Source of the DNA: Ustilago trichophora | Taxonomy: Eukaryota; Basidiomycota; Ustilaginomycetes; Ustilaginales; Ustilaginaceae | DNA length: 64,000 nt | Assembly: GCA_900323505.1 (NCBI GenBank) | Contig: OOIN01000015.1 | Span: 558,001 to 622,000, forward strand | Direction of reading: 5' to 3' | In this document: positions 55,703-64,000 of the stretch, one piece after another | How positions within the stretch are numbered: the first letter of the stretch is position 1 | Layout of the letters: every line of letters begins with the position of its first letter | Notes under the pieces: model-generated | The model's input: only the letters and a program-made list of their open reading frames with translations | Told to the model about the DNA's origin: nothing | The model's database searches: none | Program-made: the position numbers and the translations under genes

Positions 55703-58666
55703 ATGCCAGCACAATCAAGCATAGATCCTCCGCCATCGTACCTCCAACAACCACATCAAATCGCACCCAGTCCGCCGTACGCCCAGAACAACTTTCCACG
55801 CATGCCTTCACCTGCGAGATCAACCCTCCAGCCATGGCTAGGCTTGCGAGCGCGCCTCTTCCTCTCGCCCATCTCTATCCCCCTCATCTCTCTCCTCTTT
55901 GTCGCATTTAGACTGCTCACCTCCTCCCAAGACGTCAATGACTCCATAGCTTCGACAAAGGTCAGGCTCCTCTCAGCATGCGATGCTGTCGAGGGGACCG
56001 CCTCCCTTGCTGCTTCCTTCCCACACTTTCTGGCTTCTTCCACCAACGTTCAGCTCGCCGAATCGGTCAATGCCACAGTCCACGGTGCAGCTCGGGTCTT
56101 TGAGCTCTCCATCACCGCGATCGAAAAGATTCTGACCTACATCGTCGACTCGTACAGATCGCTGTTCTTGTGCTTTATGGAGCTTCTCGTGCGCGGTTCG
56201 CTCGCAGTTGTGATCGAAGCAGTGCAGCTGATCTCGCAGGCCATCACCGCCGCAGGCCAAGGTATACGTGCGGCGATCCAGGACTCGATCTCTGGAGTCA
56301 ACGCCATCCTCTCCACCGCAGTCAGCGGCATCAACGATGTGGTTGGAGTGTTTGGACAGCACATAAATGCTCCTCGTATCTCGGTTCCGTCACTGACGGC
56401 GCTAGAAAACATCACCCTCCCGCACGAAATCCAGGACGGACTTGTCAAGCTAAACGCGACCCTACCCACCCTCCAAGAGCTCAAGCAGAAGATGGATGCA
56501 CTCATCGAAACGCCCTTCGAAGAGATGAAGAGGGAGGTGAACGCCACTTTGAGCAACTTTCAATTCAATCACTCGGTCCTTCCTGTACCCGAGATGCAGA
56601 ATGTAAGCTTCTGCGATAGGATCGATACTTCGCCCATCGATGACCTCGGCGAGGCGTTGAAGGGTGTCGCAAAGTGGGGGCTAGTTCTTCTTGCGCTAGT
56701 CTCCATTGTGGTCATGCTGATCGGGGTCGCGTGGGAATGGTGCAAGTGGCAGAGGGAGGTTAAGGCTGTGGAGCGCACCACAGCTGTTTGGCTTGCACAG
56801 CATCCCAACGCTCACTCGATCGTCGAAACCAAAGAAGACGAAGAAACAAGCGACATCTTGAGGACGGAAAACCTCATGTCACTCCTTAGCATATCTCGCC
56901 ATCCGCTCATCTCTTCCTTGACCCTGACCCTTTGCGATCGTGTGGGCATCCGCACACGTAGGGCTCAAGACCGACTCTCCTGGCTTCTCGCCTTTCTCAC
57001 CCACCCTGCATCCCTCGCGTGCCTTTTCACCGGTCTCCTCGGCCTGTTCTCCGTCCTTCTTCAAGCTTTCCTCCTCCATCGTATGACCTCCCACTACACC
57101 ACTTCGATCAACACCTCCCTCTCCCACCTCACATCCGACGTCGTCAATCTTGTCAACGACCACACCCGTAACGCCTCTTACGCCTTTTCCTCTTCCGCCA
57201 ACTCTGTCATCCTTCAGGTCGAGTCCGAGCTCAACTCCCACGTCTTCACCTGGGTCAATACTACGACTTTTACAATGAACAGCACACTCAACCAGTTCCT
57301 CGACGGCATCACCGATGCCCTTGCAACCACGTTTGGAGGAACACCTTTCAATGCACCGCTGCAGACGTTTGTTCAGTGTATCATTGGGCAGAAAGTGCGC
57401 GGGATTGAAAAGGCGCTCACGTGGATTCATGACAATGCCTATGTCAATTTCAGCATGGTCCCCCCGGATGTGCTTATGCTGAAAGGGGAACAGCAGGAGG
57501 CCGTGTTGAGGCCAGTGAGGGAAGCGATGCTGGGTAGTGGGGGTGACGATGACGGGGGAATGGTGGGGCATGTCGTTCAGAGGTATTTGAGGCATTTGCA
57601 GCAGGAGAAGATCATGTTTGGGGTCTTGGTCGGAGTGTATGTGTTGATTTTGTTGATTGGATTGGCGGTAGTCGGGTATGCTACTGTTGCTGATCGCAGG
57701 ATCCAGCCTGGCGACGATGGTGGAAAGAGGGAGAAAGAGGACAGCGAACAAGTGGAAGAAAAGCTGAGGAGCAGCCTTCAGGCTCCTCCAAACACTGGCT
57801 GGTGGCCTCACTTCCGCAAACCTAACATCAGCGCCTTTGGCAGGGTATCTCCTTTTACAACAAGCAAACCTCTCACCCCACCAACTGTCACTAAAGACCT
57901 TGCCCCTGCACCTCGCCGGACCTCTATCGCCCATTCTAGCAGATCCAATCGAACACACGTCACAAAGGAGAGCATCTCGTATCCGTTTCGAATCCATCAG
58001 CAGACCGTTCCACCCACTGCCTCCTCGCCTCGTGTCCGCCAGCCAACACCACTGCGCTACGCCACCCATGCAGACCGCAACACAGTCCTGTCCGTACGCC
58101 AGGATCACCACGGACCAGCACAAGAAGGCCAACTGCGTAGCTCGTGGCTCTCTTTCCTAGCCACACTATCCACAGACGAGGGCTCGAGGCTGAGGCAAGG
58201 TATGCTGGTAGAGGAGAGCGCGGAGGACAGGTTTCAACGCTTGTTCGGATGCTCCCCTGCTCCTTCGCCCACTGCATCGCGTTTCCCATCGCATCTCCAC
58301 CTCTCGACTCCACCAGAAGCAGGCTCTTCGAAGGGCAGTAGAGACGAAGGAGAGGATGACGAAGCAAAGACGGGAGGAACAAAGTTCAGGGAAACTCTAG
58401 ACCTGAGACCGATGCAAGATTGGATTGGTTCCAAAAGTCCGCTTCCGCCTTCCGTTGATCGGAGTGGTGACGCTGGCAAAGAGGCATGTGGAGCTTCAGA
58501 AGTACCACTCACCCGCTCTAGCAACCAGCAGGAGGTAGCTTTGTCGAAACATGCAAACGATACGAGCTATGCCTTTGCCACCGCCCCAGGATCCCAAGCC
58601 CGATTGCAACAACAGCAGCAACCAAGGGCAAATTCGGACCGGTCGATATCTTTCTACGCTTGGTAG
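55703..58666 (+). CDS. PRM1: Plasma-membrane fusion protein Prm1
   Basis: Prm1 is a pheromone-induced multi-pass protein needed for plasma-membrane fusion of mating cells. One exon, 987 residues. A Pro-rich cytosolic N-terminus of about 45 residues precedes helix 1 (FLSPISIPLISLLFVAFRLL). A long extracellular region with repeated Ile/Val/Ala-rich helices and Asn-glycosylation sites follows, then helix 2 near 325-347 (GLVLLALVSIVVMLIGVAW), helix 3 near 440-465 (SLACLFTGLLGLFSVLLQAF), a second glycosylated loop, and helix 4 near 640-665 (GVLVGVYVLILLIGLAVVGY). Two matched ectodomains between paired helices are the Prm1 layout. The 300-residue cytosolic tail is Ser/Pro-rich and ends in a Gln run. 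The upstream pheromone response elements support the call. Confidence 0.9.
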   Translation: MPAQSSIDPPPSYLQQPHQIAPSPPYAQNNFPRMPSPARSTLQPWLGLRARLFLSPISIPLISLLFVAFRLLTSSQDVNDSIASTKVRLLSACDAVEGTASLAASFPHFLASSTNVQLAESVNATVHGAARVFELSITAIEKILTYIVDSYRSLFLCFMELLVRGSLAVVIEAVQLISQAITAAGQGIRAAIQDSISGVNAILSTAVSGINDVVGVFGQHINAPRISVPSLTALENITLPHEIQDGLVKLNATLPTLQELKQKMDALIETPFEEMKREVNATLSNFQFNHSVLPVPEMQNVSFCDRIDTSPIDDLGEALKGVAKWGLVLLALVSIVVMLIGVAWEWCKWQREVKAVERTTAVWLAQHPNAHSIVETKEDEETSDILRTENLMSLLSISRHPLISSLTLTLCDRVGIRTRRAQDRLSWLLAFLTHPASLACLFTGLLGLFSVLLQAFLLHRMTSHYTTSINTSLSHLTSDVVNLVNDHTRNASYAFSSSANSVILQVESELNSHVFTWVNTTTFTMNSTLNQFLDGITDALATTFGGTPFNAPLQTFVQCIIGQKVRGIEKALTWIHDNAYVNFSMVPPDVLMLKGEQQEAVLRPVREAMLGSGGDDDGGMVGHVVQRYLRHLQQEKIMFGVLVGVYVLILLIGLAVVGYATVADRRIQPGDDGGKREKEDSEQVEEKLRSSLQAPPNTGWWPHFRKPNISAFGRVSPFTTSKPLTPPTVTKDLAPAPRRTSIAHSSRSNRTHVTKESISYPFRIHQQTVPPTASSPRVRQPTPLRYATHADRNTVLSVRQDHHGPAQEGQLRSSWLSFLATLSTDEGSRLRQGMLVEESAEDRFQRLFGCSPAPSPTASRFPSHLHLSTPPEAGSSKGSRDEGEDDEAKTGGTKFRETLDLRPMQDWIGSKSPLPPSVDRSGDAGKEACGASEVPLTRSSNQQEVALSKHANDTSYAFATAPGSQARLQQQQQPRANSDRSISFYAW

Positions 58667-59006
58667 AGCCAAAGCCTTGACACACACACACCCATACATT
58701 CTCTATATCACATCTGTATTGTAGCCATGTTGATCTTCCTATATCGTCTTCATGCTCTGCGAGAGAGAAAGTTTGTACTGTGAGACAGCAATCATGTGTG
58801 GTGACATGCCAGCGAGAGACCAAAAAATATCGGAACGATGTGGTTTTTTTCCGGGTGTAACATGTTGAGATTTTTTTTAATTTTTTGGGAAGAGCGTCGT
58901 CTGGTGTTGGTCTTTCTTTCGTTGCACTGGCCTCCTTTGTGCTTCTTCTCGACACCTCTATACGTCTATCGCTTCTTCGCTTGACCAACTAGACCTGGTG
59001 TGGTAC
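58667..59006. other. Spacer between PRM1 and Ap4A phosphorylase
   Basis: About 340 bases, T-rich near 58860-58885, with a CT-rich leader close to the next ATG. No gene is visible. Confidence 0.5.
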
Positions 59007-60278
59007 ATGCCAACTCTCCGCGTTTCGACTTTTCCGCTTCGCTTCCTTCCCCACATCGCTCGATCTACCCGCTCACTCCCACCGATCTCGTCTAGGACCT
59101 TTTCCAGCATGCCGATCCCAGATAGCGACCTCAAATCTCTCGCCTCGGAAGTCAAGTCCAAGTTCAACGTCGCTATCGCTGATGGAGATGCATTCTTCTA
59201 CCCTTCCGAAAAGATCACTTTGCAAGAGAGCCAAGCATCTGGGGTGCTATGGCAGATCCGAACTGTGCCAGCGCTGTTGAAAAAGCCGAAAGCCGCCGCA
59301 TCTTCCACCTCTGATACCGATGGATCAAAGGGCGAAGAAGCAGAGAAGAAGAAAGCGGATGGGAAAGTCGAGCAGAACAAAAGCGACGTTTTTGCCCCAC
59401 CATACGTTCCCAACTTGCTCGTAAAGGAGCTGGGGGAACACGTGATGCTGTTGAACAAGTTTTGCGTTGTTCCGCAGCACTTTCTCATGGTGACTCGCGA
59501 GTTTGCTTCTCAGGACCTACCGCCTTCTCCTGAGACTCTGGCGCTGGCCTATCGCATCGTGTCGGCTCACAGGGCGGGCGGGAGCAACACGGAGCTGCTT
59601 GGGTTCTACAACTGCGGTGCTACAGCGGGCGCATCTCAGCCACATCGCCATTTGCAGTTCGTACAATGCCCCCCACTCGACACCACCTCTAGCGAAGCCA
59701 TCTCTTCCCACCGTCTCTCGGAAGAAGATCAGGACAAGATCATCGAATCCGACTACAAGGTTCCTGTGGAATCTCTGCTGGAACGTATCGAAAAGGACGG
59801 GAAGGAAGAGGATAGCGTCCACGCCCTCCCTCTACCATGGCAGCACTTTGTTGCACTGCTCAACCCAACAGCGGCGATGAAGAAGGACGAAGGCGAGATG
59901 GAAAGGTATATCGGAAACAAGTTCATGGGATTGCTAGATGCCCTGTTCAGAGCGAGGATGTTTGCCAAGACCGAAGGCAAGGAGGCGAGTGGCAGGCCGG
60001 CATTCAACGTGTTGATCACGAAACGGGCGATGCATCTCATTCCCAGATCGCGAGAAGAGTACACCGCTTTGCCAGGGAAAGGTGACGCAGAGGGAAAGAT
60101 CGGCAATCTGAGCATCAACTCGTTGGGCTATGCCGGATTCATGCTCAGCCGATCGATCGAGGAGCAAGAAGCACTAAAGGTTGTACCGGGAGGAGTGGAG
60201 GAGGTGCTCAAGGTGACTGGTGTTGCGCCTGTCGAGGATGTTACCGTCCAGGCTGGATTGCCTACTACAAACATGTAA
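59007..60278 (+). CDS. APA2: Diadenosine tetraphosphate (Ap4A) phosphorylase / ATP adenylyltransferase
   Basis: Splits Ap4A with phosphate into ATP and ADP, clearing dinucleotide polyphosphates, and can also move adenylyl groups. From 59007 the protein has 423 residues; from a second in-frame Met at residue 35 (59109) it has 389. The first 34 residues are Arg/Ser/Pro-rich without acidic residues, like a mitochondrial leader. The core shows FAPPYVPNLLV, LLNKFCVVPQHFLMVTREFASQ, LLGFYNCGATAGASQPHRHLQF with the HxHxQ catalytic triad region, and RAMHLIPRSREEY near the end; the order matches yeast Apa1/Apa2. A Lys/Glu-rich insertion (about 100-122) is local. The first ATG has T at -3 and the second has A, so leaky scanning is plausible. 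The choice of APA2 over APA1 is nominal. Confidence 0.91.
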   Translation: MPTLRVSTFPLRFLPHIARSTRSLPPISSRTFSSMPIPDSDLKSLASEVKSKFNVAIADGDAFFYPSEKITLQESQASGVLWQIRTVPALLKKPKAAASSTSDTDGSKGEEAEKKKADGKVEQNKSDVFAPPYVPNLLVKELGEHVMLLNKFCVVPQHFLMVTREFASQDLPPSPETLALAYRIVSAHRAGGSNTELLGFYNCGATAGASQPHRHLQFVQCPPLDTTSSEAISSHRLSEEDQDKIIESDYKVPVESLLERIEKDGKEEDSVHALPLPWQHFVALLNPTAAMKKDEGEMERYIGNKFMGLLDALFRARMFAKTEGKEASGRPAFNVLITKRAMHLIPRSREEYTALPGKGDAEGKIGNLSINSLGYAGFMLSRSIEEQEALKVVPGGVEEVLKVTGVAPVEDVTVQAGLPTTNM

Positions 60279-60626
60279 CGCTGCTGGTGTGGAATGATGC
60301 AGCGTCGTTGGAATAGAAGCTTAGAAAACAGCAAGGGTGCTTGATTGCATGAACTGGCCAAGAGATGTGTGTGAGATTGTCCAAAGGATAGCAAAGCTGG
60401 CTTCAATGCGAGCTAAGCAGAGCTCATCGAATACGATTTCTGACCACGAAGAAAAAGCGTCGTTGTCAGGTCAGGAGACGTTGAAAGCATTGCATGTTGG
60501 GGCGAGAGAGAACGAAAGCTGTATGTTACAAGATAAGAGAAACGTTGATGAAAGCGCAGTATTCACCGGTCGCTTCTGATCGCAGGATGGAAGGCTGCAC
60601 CTTTTGTTTTTTCAATATATTTGAGG
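60279..60626. other. Convergent 3' spacer, Ap4A phosphorylase / MPC2
   Basis: About 350 bases between two converging 3' ends. No gene or clear element is seen. Confidence 0.5.
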
Positions 60627-61151
60627 TTACTTGGAGGTCATGGGAAGATTTTCGCCACTCAACTTGGTCTGAACATCGTTGGTCTTATCGGCTACAGCTG
60701 CTTGAACCGGGTGTTGCCTGCGGAAGTCCCAAACCCTGTAGAGCTGAGCGAGACCGGAGCATCCGACGAAGAAGTTGACCGCTGCGAGCGAGTAGTTGAC
60801 CGGGGTGATGACGAGAGAGTATCGTACCCAGATCATTCCCGTAGCTGCCAGAGCGACGTTTTGGGAGACCGAGATCTTGTCAGCTGGTCGAGAGAGATCC
60901 TTGAGTCCAGCGGCGACCAAGCACCACTTCATGAGGGGAGCCCAGAAGAAGACTGCGCAGGTAGTCGGTCAGAGTAGGAGCAGCGTGAGTGATGGAGAGG
61001 TTGAAGGAAAGATTTGGTCAGTGACAGTTCCGTTGCTGCTGATATCAATACTCCCATGATCAACGGAGGGAGGGAGGTTGGACGTACCAGTCTTTGGCCC
61101 CGCAGGGTGGTTCATGAAGGATTGGAATTTGGATCCTGCTGCCGACGCCAT
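60627..61151 (-). CDS. MPC2: Mitochondrial pyruvate carrier subunit, MPC2/MPC3 type
   Basis: Small inner-membrane subunit that pairs with MPC1 to bring pyruvate into the matrix. Exon 1 (61151-61088) gives MASAAGSKFQSFMNHPAGPKT; the intron (61087-60953, GTACGT...GCGCAG) splits a Val codon; exon 2 (60952-60627) continues VFFWAPLMKWCLVAAGLKDLSRPADKIS. The assembled 129-residue protein has the MPC2 signature HPAGP.TVFFWAP.MKW and the second conserved block ATGMIWVRYSLVITPVNYSLAAVNFFVG, with two to three short hydrophobic helices. The C-terminal 25 residues are polar. The HPAGP...FFWAP motif separates it from MPC1. The length and motif order leave little doubt. Confidence 0.95.
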
Positions 61152-61683
61152 CTTGAACAACGAGACGATATCTATGTGCGATTGTTGGAGATGCGAAGTA
61201 CGAGCTGATGTCGAGGACCGTGTGCGAAGCGAAGGTGGACAGGAGATATGGAAGGAAGGTGGGGTTGGAGGTTGAAGGTCAGATTTCTCGAGACGAGCGA
61301 GAGAGGTCAGAGAGAGTCTGTGCCCAACCTCAGCACGCGCTGCCGAATTTCTGTGGGCCCAACTTCCGGTCGAGTCAACTGAATCGCGTCAAATCGGGCT
61401 AGAACCAGATCTATTGTGCGGTCTAACATTGCGAATTTGTGGCCTTTCCTTCGTGTGACCCTGTGTCCGACCAGCACAGCTATGTTGCCAGGTGCGATGG
61501 ACGGAGATGGTGAATCGAAGACAGAACGACGACAAAAAGCCTCCCAAAGCTACATTCAGAGGCTCTAGAGGTATCCAGTACAAGTCAGGCTGATGACAAA
61601 GCGATAGGCTTAATCTCGAGCATGTCGGGACATGTCAATTACTGGTACAAATCGGATGATGGTATTGCTTGCTTGGTAGAAGA
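61152..61683. other. Spacer upstream of MPC2
   Basis: About 530 bases with the MPC2 promoter and the dynactin gene's 3' flank. No gene or named site is visible. Confidence 0.45.
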
Positions 61684-62601
61684 TCATGTTGATGGTGGTA
61701 TGCTAGGTGTTGTAGAAGGAGCTGCTCTGACACCTTGGATGATTTTGAGCTTGTGGGTGCGTGGAATGGCGTCACGAAGATACTCGAGATGTTTGGCGTG
61801 CAAAGCAGCTTGCTGTTGTGCTCCCTCTCCGCTCCACAGTCTTCTCCTGCTATCGGCGCCAAAGACTACAGTTTGATCTGGAAGCTCTTCGAATACCTCG
61901 CCTTGACCCTTGCTCTGCGTGTCTGTGGGCTCGGCAGCTGTCTCAGCTCCTTCCTCGACGTCATGCCCTTTTGTTGAGACTTGTTCCCCTTGTGTGTGGT
62001 CTTCATGGTCGTCAAAGATATCCACCAGCTCGCTATCCGATACCGGCTTGGGCAAGACCAGACATCCCGCTCCAATGACACTATACGATCCGACTTTGAC
62101 ATTCTGTGCCACGCGACTTCGCATTTCAAAAACGTTGTACGAGCCCACCGAGGCCGCTTCGATCCTGCAGCCGACTTCGAACAGATTGTTGTCGCCGATC
62201 TTGATCGGCGTGGACTTGCGGTTGACGATGACGGCCGTCTCCTCAATGATGCAATTTGAACCGATGGAGATGGGGCCCTGGAGAGCGAGGATGGTGGCTT
62301 TAGGGTGGATGACGGTGCCGCTACCGACCGAGATTTCGCCACGGAGGTCTGCGTCTGCGGCAATGATGACGCGTGTGCCGACGGTGAGGTTGTCGCGTCT
62401 GAAGATGGTGGAGAGCGTTGGACGGAGGGTAGAGGAGGCAGTGTTGTTTTCGGACGTCGTGGACCGGTTGGAGGAGGAGGTGGAAGGTTGTGGAGAAGTC
62501 AGCGTCTGTGGTAAGGGTTGAGTGGTACTTTCGACAACAGCTGGACGAGAGGGAAGATCCGAGATGATCGCCTGCCTTTGCAACGCTCGAAGAAGAGACA
62601 T
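61684..62601 (-). CDS. Dynactin subunit 6 (p27), left-handed beta-helix protein
   Basis: p27 sits with p25 at the pointed end of the dynactin complex, where it helps dynein attach to cargo such as early endosomes. The 305-residue frame has a Ser/Thr-rich N-terminus of about 70 residues, then hexapeptide repeats of the left-handed beta-helix: VGTRVIIAADADLRGEISVGSGTVIHPKATILAL, then SIGSNCIIEETAVIVNRK, IGDNNLFEVGCRIEAASVGSYNVFEMRSRV and VGSYSVIGAGCLVLP. This order of imperfect hexads, with FEVGC and NVFE, is the p27 pattern. The C-terminal 100 residues are acidic then hydrophilic, with a helix at LHAKHLEYLRDAIPRTHKLK. Most p27 proteins are about 190 residues, so both ends are extended here. 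It fits functionally with the endosome-riding Rrm4 in the same window, though the linkage is not known to matter. Confidence 0.85.
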   Translation of the reverse strand: MSLLRALQRQAIISDLPSRPAVVESTTQPLPQTLTSPQPSTSSSNRSTTSENNTASSTLRPTLSTIFRRDNLTVGTRVIIAADADLRGEISVGSGTVIHPKATILALQGPISIGSNCIIEETAVIVNRKSTPIKIGDNNLFEVGCRIEAASVGSYNVFEMRSRVAQNVKVGSYSVIGAGCLVLPKPVSDSELVDIFDDHEDHTQGEQVSTKGHDVEEGAETAAEPTDTQSKGQGEVFEELPDQTVVFGADSRRRLWSGEGAQQQAALHAKHLEYLRDAIPRTHKLKIIQGVRAAPSTTPSIPPST

Positions 62602-63529
62602 GCTTGCGAGCGCTATTTTCCACTTTGATTATGTCGATGTGAGGATGGCATCATCGACGAAGGAGAGTGAGAAGCAACTTACAGCGGAGCCATGGTGGGA
62701 GAACGAGGTCCGTGCGGGTGCTGTTCGATGGATGCACACTTGCTTTGACTTCAGGGTTGTTGGACTGTTCGAGCCGCACTTCTATGAGATCACATTGAAG
62801 CGATGCATCGTGCTGTTGCTCCGTGTGACGGTAATTTGATGAGTTGTAGGTGGGATGCAAGGGTGAACAAAGGGCAAGAACAACACAAAAAGATATGCAC
62901 GCTCTCAAAAGCTTTACCTTTGAGGGTGTTGCTCTCCACTTTGCTTCCTCCCAAACATTTTCGTCGATGGTGTGGATGCGACATCGAGCTAACATAATTA
63001 AAGTAAAAATTCGATTGGGTGGATAGTGTCGTTTTCTTTTTCTTTTTTTCATTGGCCAGCCCCGCCCCAGTCATACACGTTCTTCGCCTCCTTTGTTATG
63101 GTGGTAGTGAGAAAAGAATCGCTGAGACAAGGTTGACCTGTTGGAATGCTTGACCTGGAGTCATCATAGTCAGCTGCGGTAAGATTGAGCGTCTCAAGAT
63201 GGTTTGCAGATGTTGCTCTGCCAATGATGAGGTTCAAGCAGGAAGAATGCGCTTTCAGAGTGTTGTGAAAATGGCTAAAAGCGGCTTCCCCCCGCTCAAT
63301 TGCTCGAAGAAAGAAGAGAAACAGAAGAAAGCTGCTCTGTGCAGAATACAGCTCAAGTCAAGCTTGTCCGTCCGTCGAACCACTTTTTCTTTTGCCTTTT
63401 TGGCTTTGTCCGCCGAACACCGTCTTGTTCGACCCTCTTTAACCGACCCTGAGGTCACTCGCCGTTCATCACCTTCCCCTTTGGACACGCACATCACACT
63501 CCTTCTCAATTCTCCAACAAGTCGTTGGC
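62602..63529. promoter_or_regulatory. Divergent 5' region, dynactin p27 / C1-THF synthase
   Basis: About 930 bases between two genes reading away from each other, so both promoters lie here. The stretch before the plus-strand ATG is CT-rich. A near match to the pheromone response element (ACAAAGGGC, about 62868-62876) is probably chance. No gene is seen. Confidence 0.45.
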
Positions 63530-64000
63530 ATGCTCCTCCGCCGCTCGGCTTGCAGACACTTAGCTTCTCTATCCCAGCAGCGAAGCACTCCCTTCCTCGT
63601 CACAGCCGTCGCTTCCTCCTCCTCCTCCTCTTCTTCCTCCTCATCCTCCTCTCTCCTCTCCTCTTCTCGTGTCCGCTTCATTTCGTCGGCTCGGAGATCC
63701 ACTTCCGCCTTCCCTTCAAGTCGATTCGGATCCACACGCTCCCTCGTAACCGACGCCATGGCTTCTCTCGCTACCACTCCTGGCGGTGCCAAGCTCATCG
63801 ATGGTACCGCCCTTGCCAAGCAGGTCCGCACTCGCGTCGCTCAGCGCATCGCAGAGCTCAACCAGCAGCACTCTTCCTTCCAGCCTCACCTTTGCATCAT
63901 CCAGGTCGGCTCCATGAGCGCCTCCTCCACCTACATCAGGATGAAGAAGCTCGCCGCCGAGGAATGTGGCATGCGATACACCCACGTTCAGCTTCCCGAG
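63530..64000 (+). CDS. Methylenetetrahydrofolate dehydrogenase/cyclohydrolase domain (C1-THF synthase), 5' part only
   Basis: The first 157 codons of a folate enzyme that interconverts methylene-, methenyl- and formyl-THF; the right edge cuts the gene. The frame from 63530 starts MLLRRSACRHLASLSQQRS, a strongly basic, Ser-rich leader of 76 residues with a long Ser run (TCC/TCT repeat), typical of mitochondrial import. A second in-frame Met (63758, MASLATTPGGAKLIDG) with a good context begins the conserved protein. The visible dehydrogenase/cyclohydrolase start has LAKQVRTRVAQRIAELN, LCIIQVGSMSASSTYIRMKKLAAEECGM and the catalytic Tyr-x-x-x-Lys (YIRMK). Whether the synthetase domain follows, as in yeast Mis1/Ade3, cannot be seen. 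With the MTHFS gene at 23.6 kb it makes two folate genes in the window. Confidence 0.92.
   Translation, partial: MLLRRSACRHLASLSQQRSTPFLVTAVASSSSSSSSSSSSSLLSSSRVRFISSARRSTSAFPSSRFGSTRSLVTDAMASLATTPGGAKLIDGTALAKQVRTRVAQRIAELNQQHSSFQPHLCIIQVGSMSASSTYIRMKKLAAEECGMRYTHVQLPE

Noticed and set aside
56879..58132. 417-codon minus-strand frame inside PRM1
   Set aside because: Antisense shadow of the membrane-protein gene.

Overview
The window is nuclear DNA of a basidiomycete smut fungus (Ustilaginales, Ustilago/Sporisorium type). Evidence: dense genes with few short GT..AG introns, C-rich third codon positions, pyrimidine-rich leaders, and two proteins that match well-studied Ustilago maydis proteins closely: the pheromone-response MAP kinase Kpp2/Ubc3 (354 residues, TEY at 182-184) and the endosomal mRNA-transport protein Rrm4 (791 residues, three RRMs plus MLLE-type C-terminus). 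The species cannot be fixed from the sequence alone. There is no operon logic; genes are individually transcribed.

Layout. 1-6.4 kb: triosephosphate isomerase (cut by the left edge) divergent from profilin, then a SAPS-domain phosphatase regulator whose first coding exon is only six bases. 7.7-16 kb: a MOZ/Sas3-like MYST acetyltransferase with a double PHD finger, and a gamma-tubulin complex component. 17-23 kb: a small N/Q/G-rich protein, kpp2, and a PRS1-like PRPP synthetase. 23.5-30 kb: 5-formyl-THF cyclo-ligase, M17 leucine aminopeptidase with a leader peptide, and Doa1/PLAA. 30-37 kb: a gene-poor stretch, an acetate-transporter-like Ato protein, a complete pogo/Fot1-type DNA transposon (33728-35961), and a cytochrome b561 protein whose stop codon touches the insertion site. 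37-52 kb: rrm4, a large Ser-rich protein of unknown function, and an AGC kinase with a PX-like N-terminus, separated by two roughly 3-kb gaps. 52.5-64 kb: a Shewanella-like phosphatase, a spliced ATG101, PRM1, Ap4A phosphorylase, MPC2, dynactin p27, and the start of a C1-tetrahydrofolate synthase cut by the right edge.

Themes. Mating and cell fusion: Kpp2 acts in the pheromone cascade that activates the HMG factor Prf1; the PRM1 upstream region carries two exact copies and one near copy of the Prf1 target ACAAAGGGA. Polar growth and microtubule transport: Rrm4, dynactin p27, gamma-tubulin complex and profilin. One-carbon and nucleotide metabolism: MTHFS, MTHFD and PRPP synthetase. Three enzymes (aminopeptidase, Ap4A phosphorylase, C1-THF synthase) have a basic Ser/Arg-rich leader followed by a second in-frame Met, suggesting paired mitochondrial and cytosolic forms.

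The most distinctive element is the intact transposon, with 42-bp terminal inverted repeats each built from two 14-bp direct repeats, TA target duplications and a full DD35D transposase frame. No tRNA, rRNA or CRISPR array was found. Exon boundaries and motif positions were read by eye; no database search was run.
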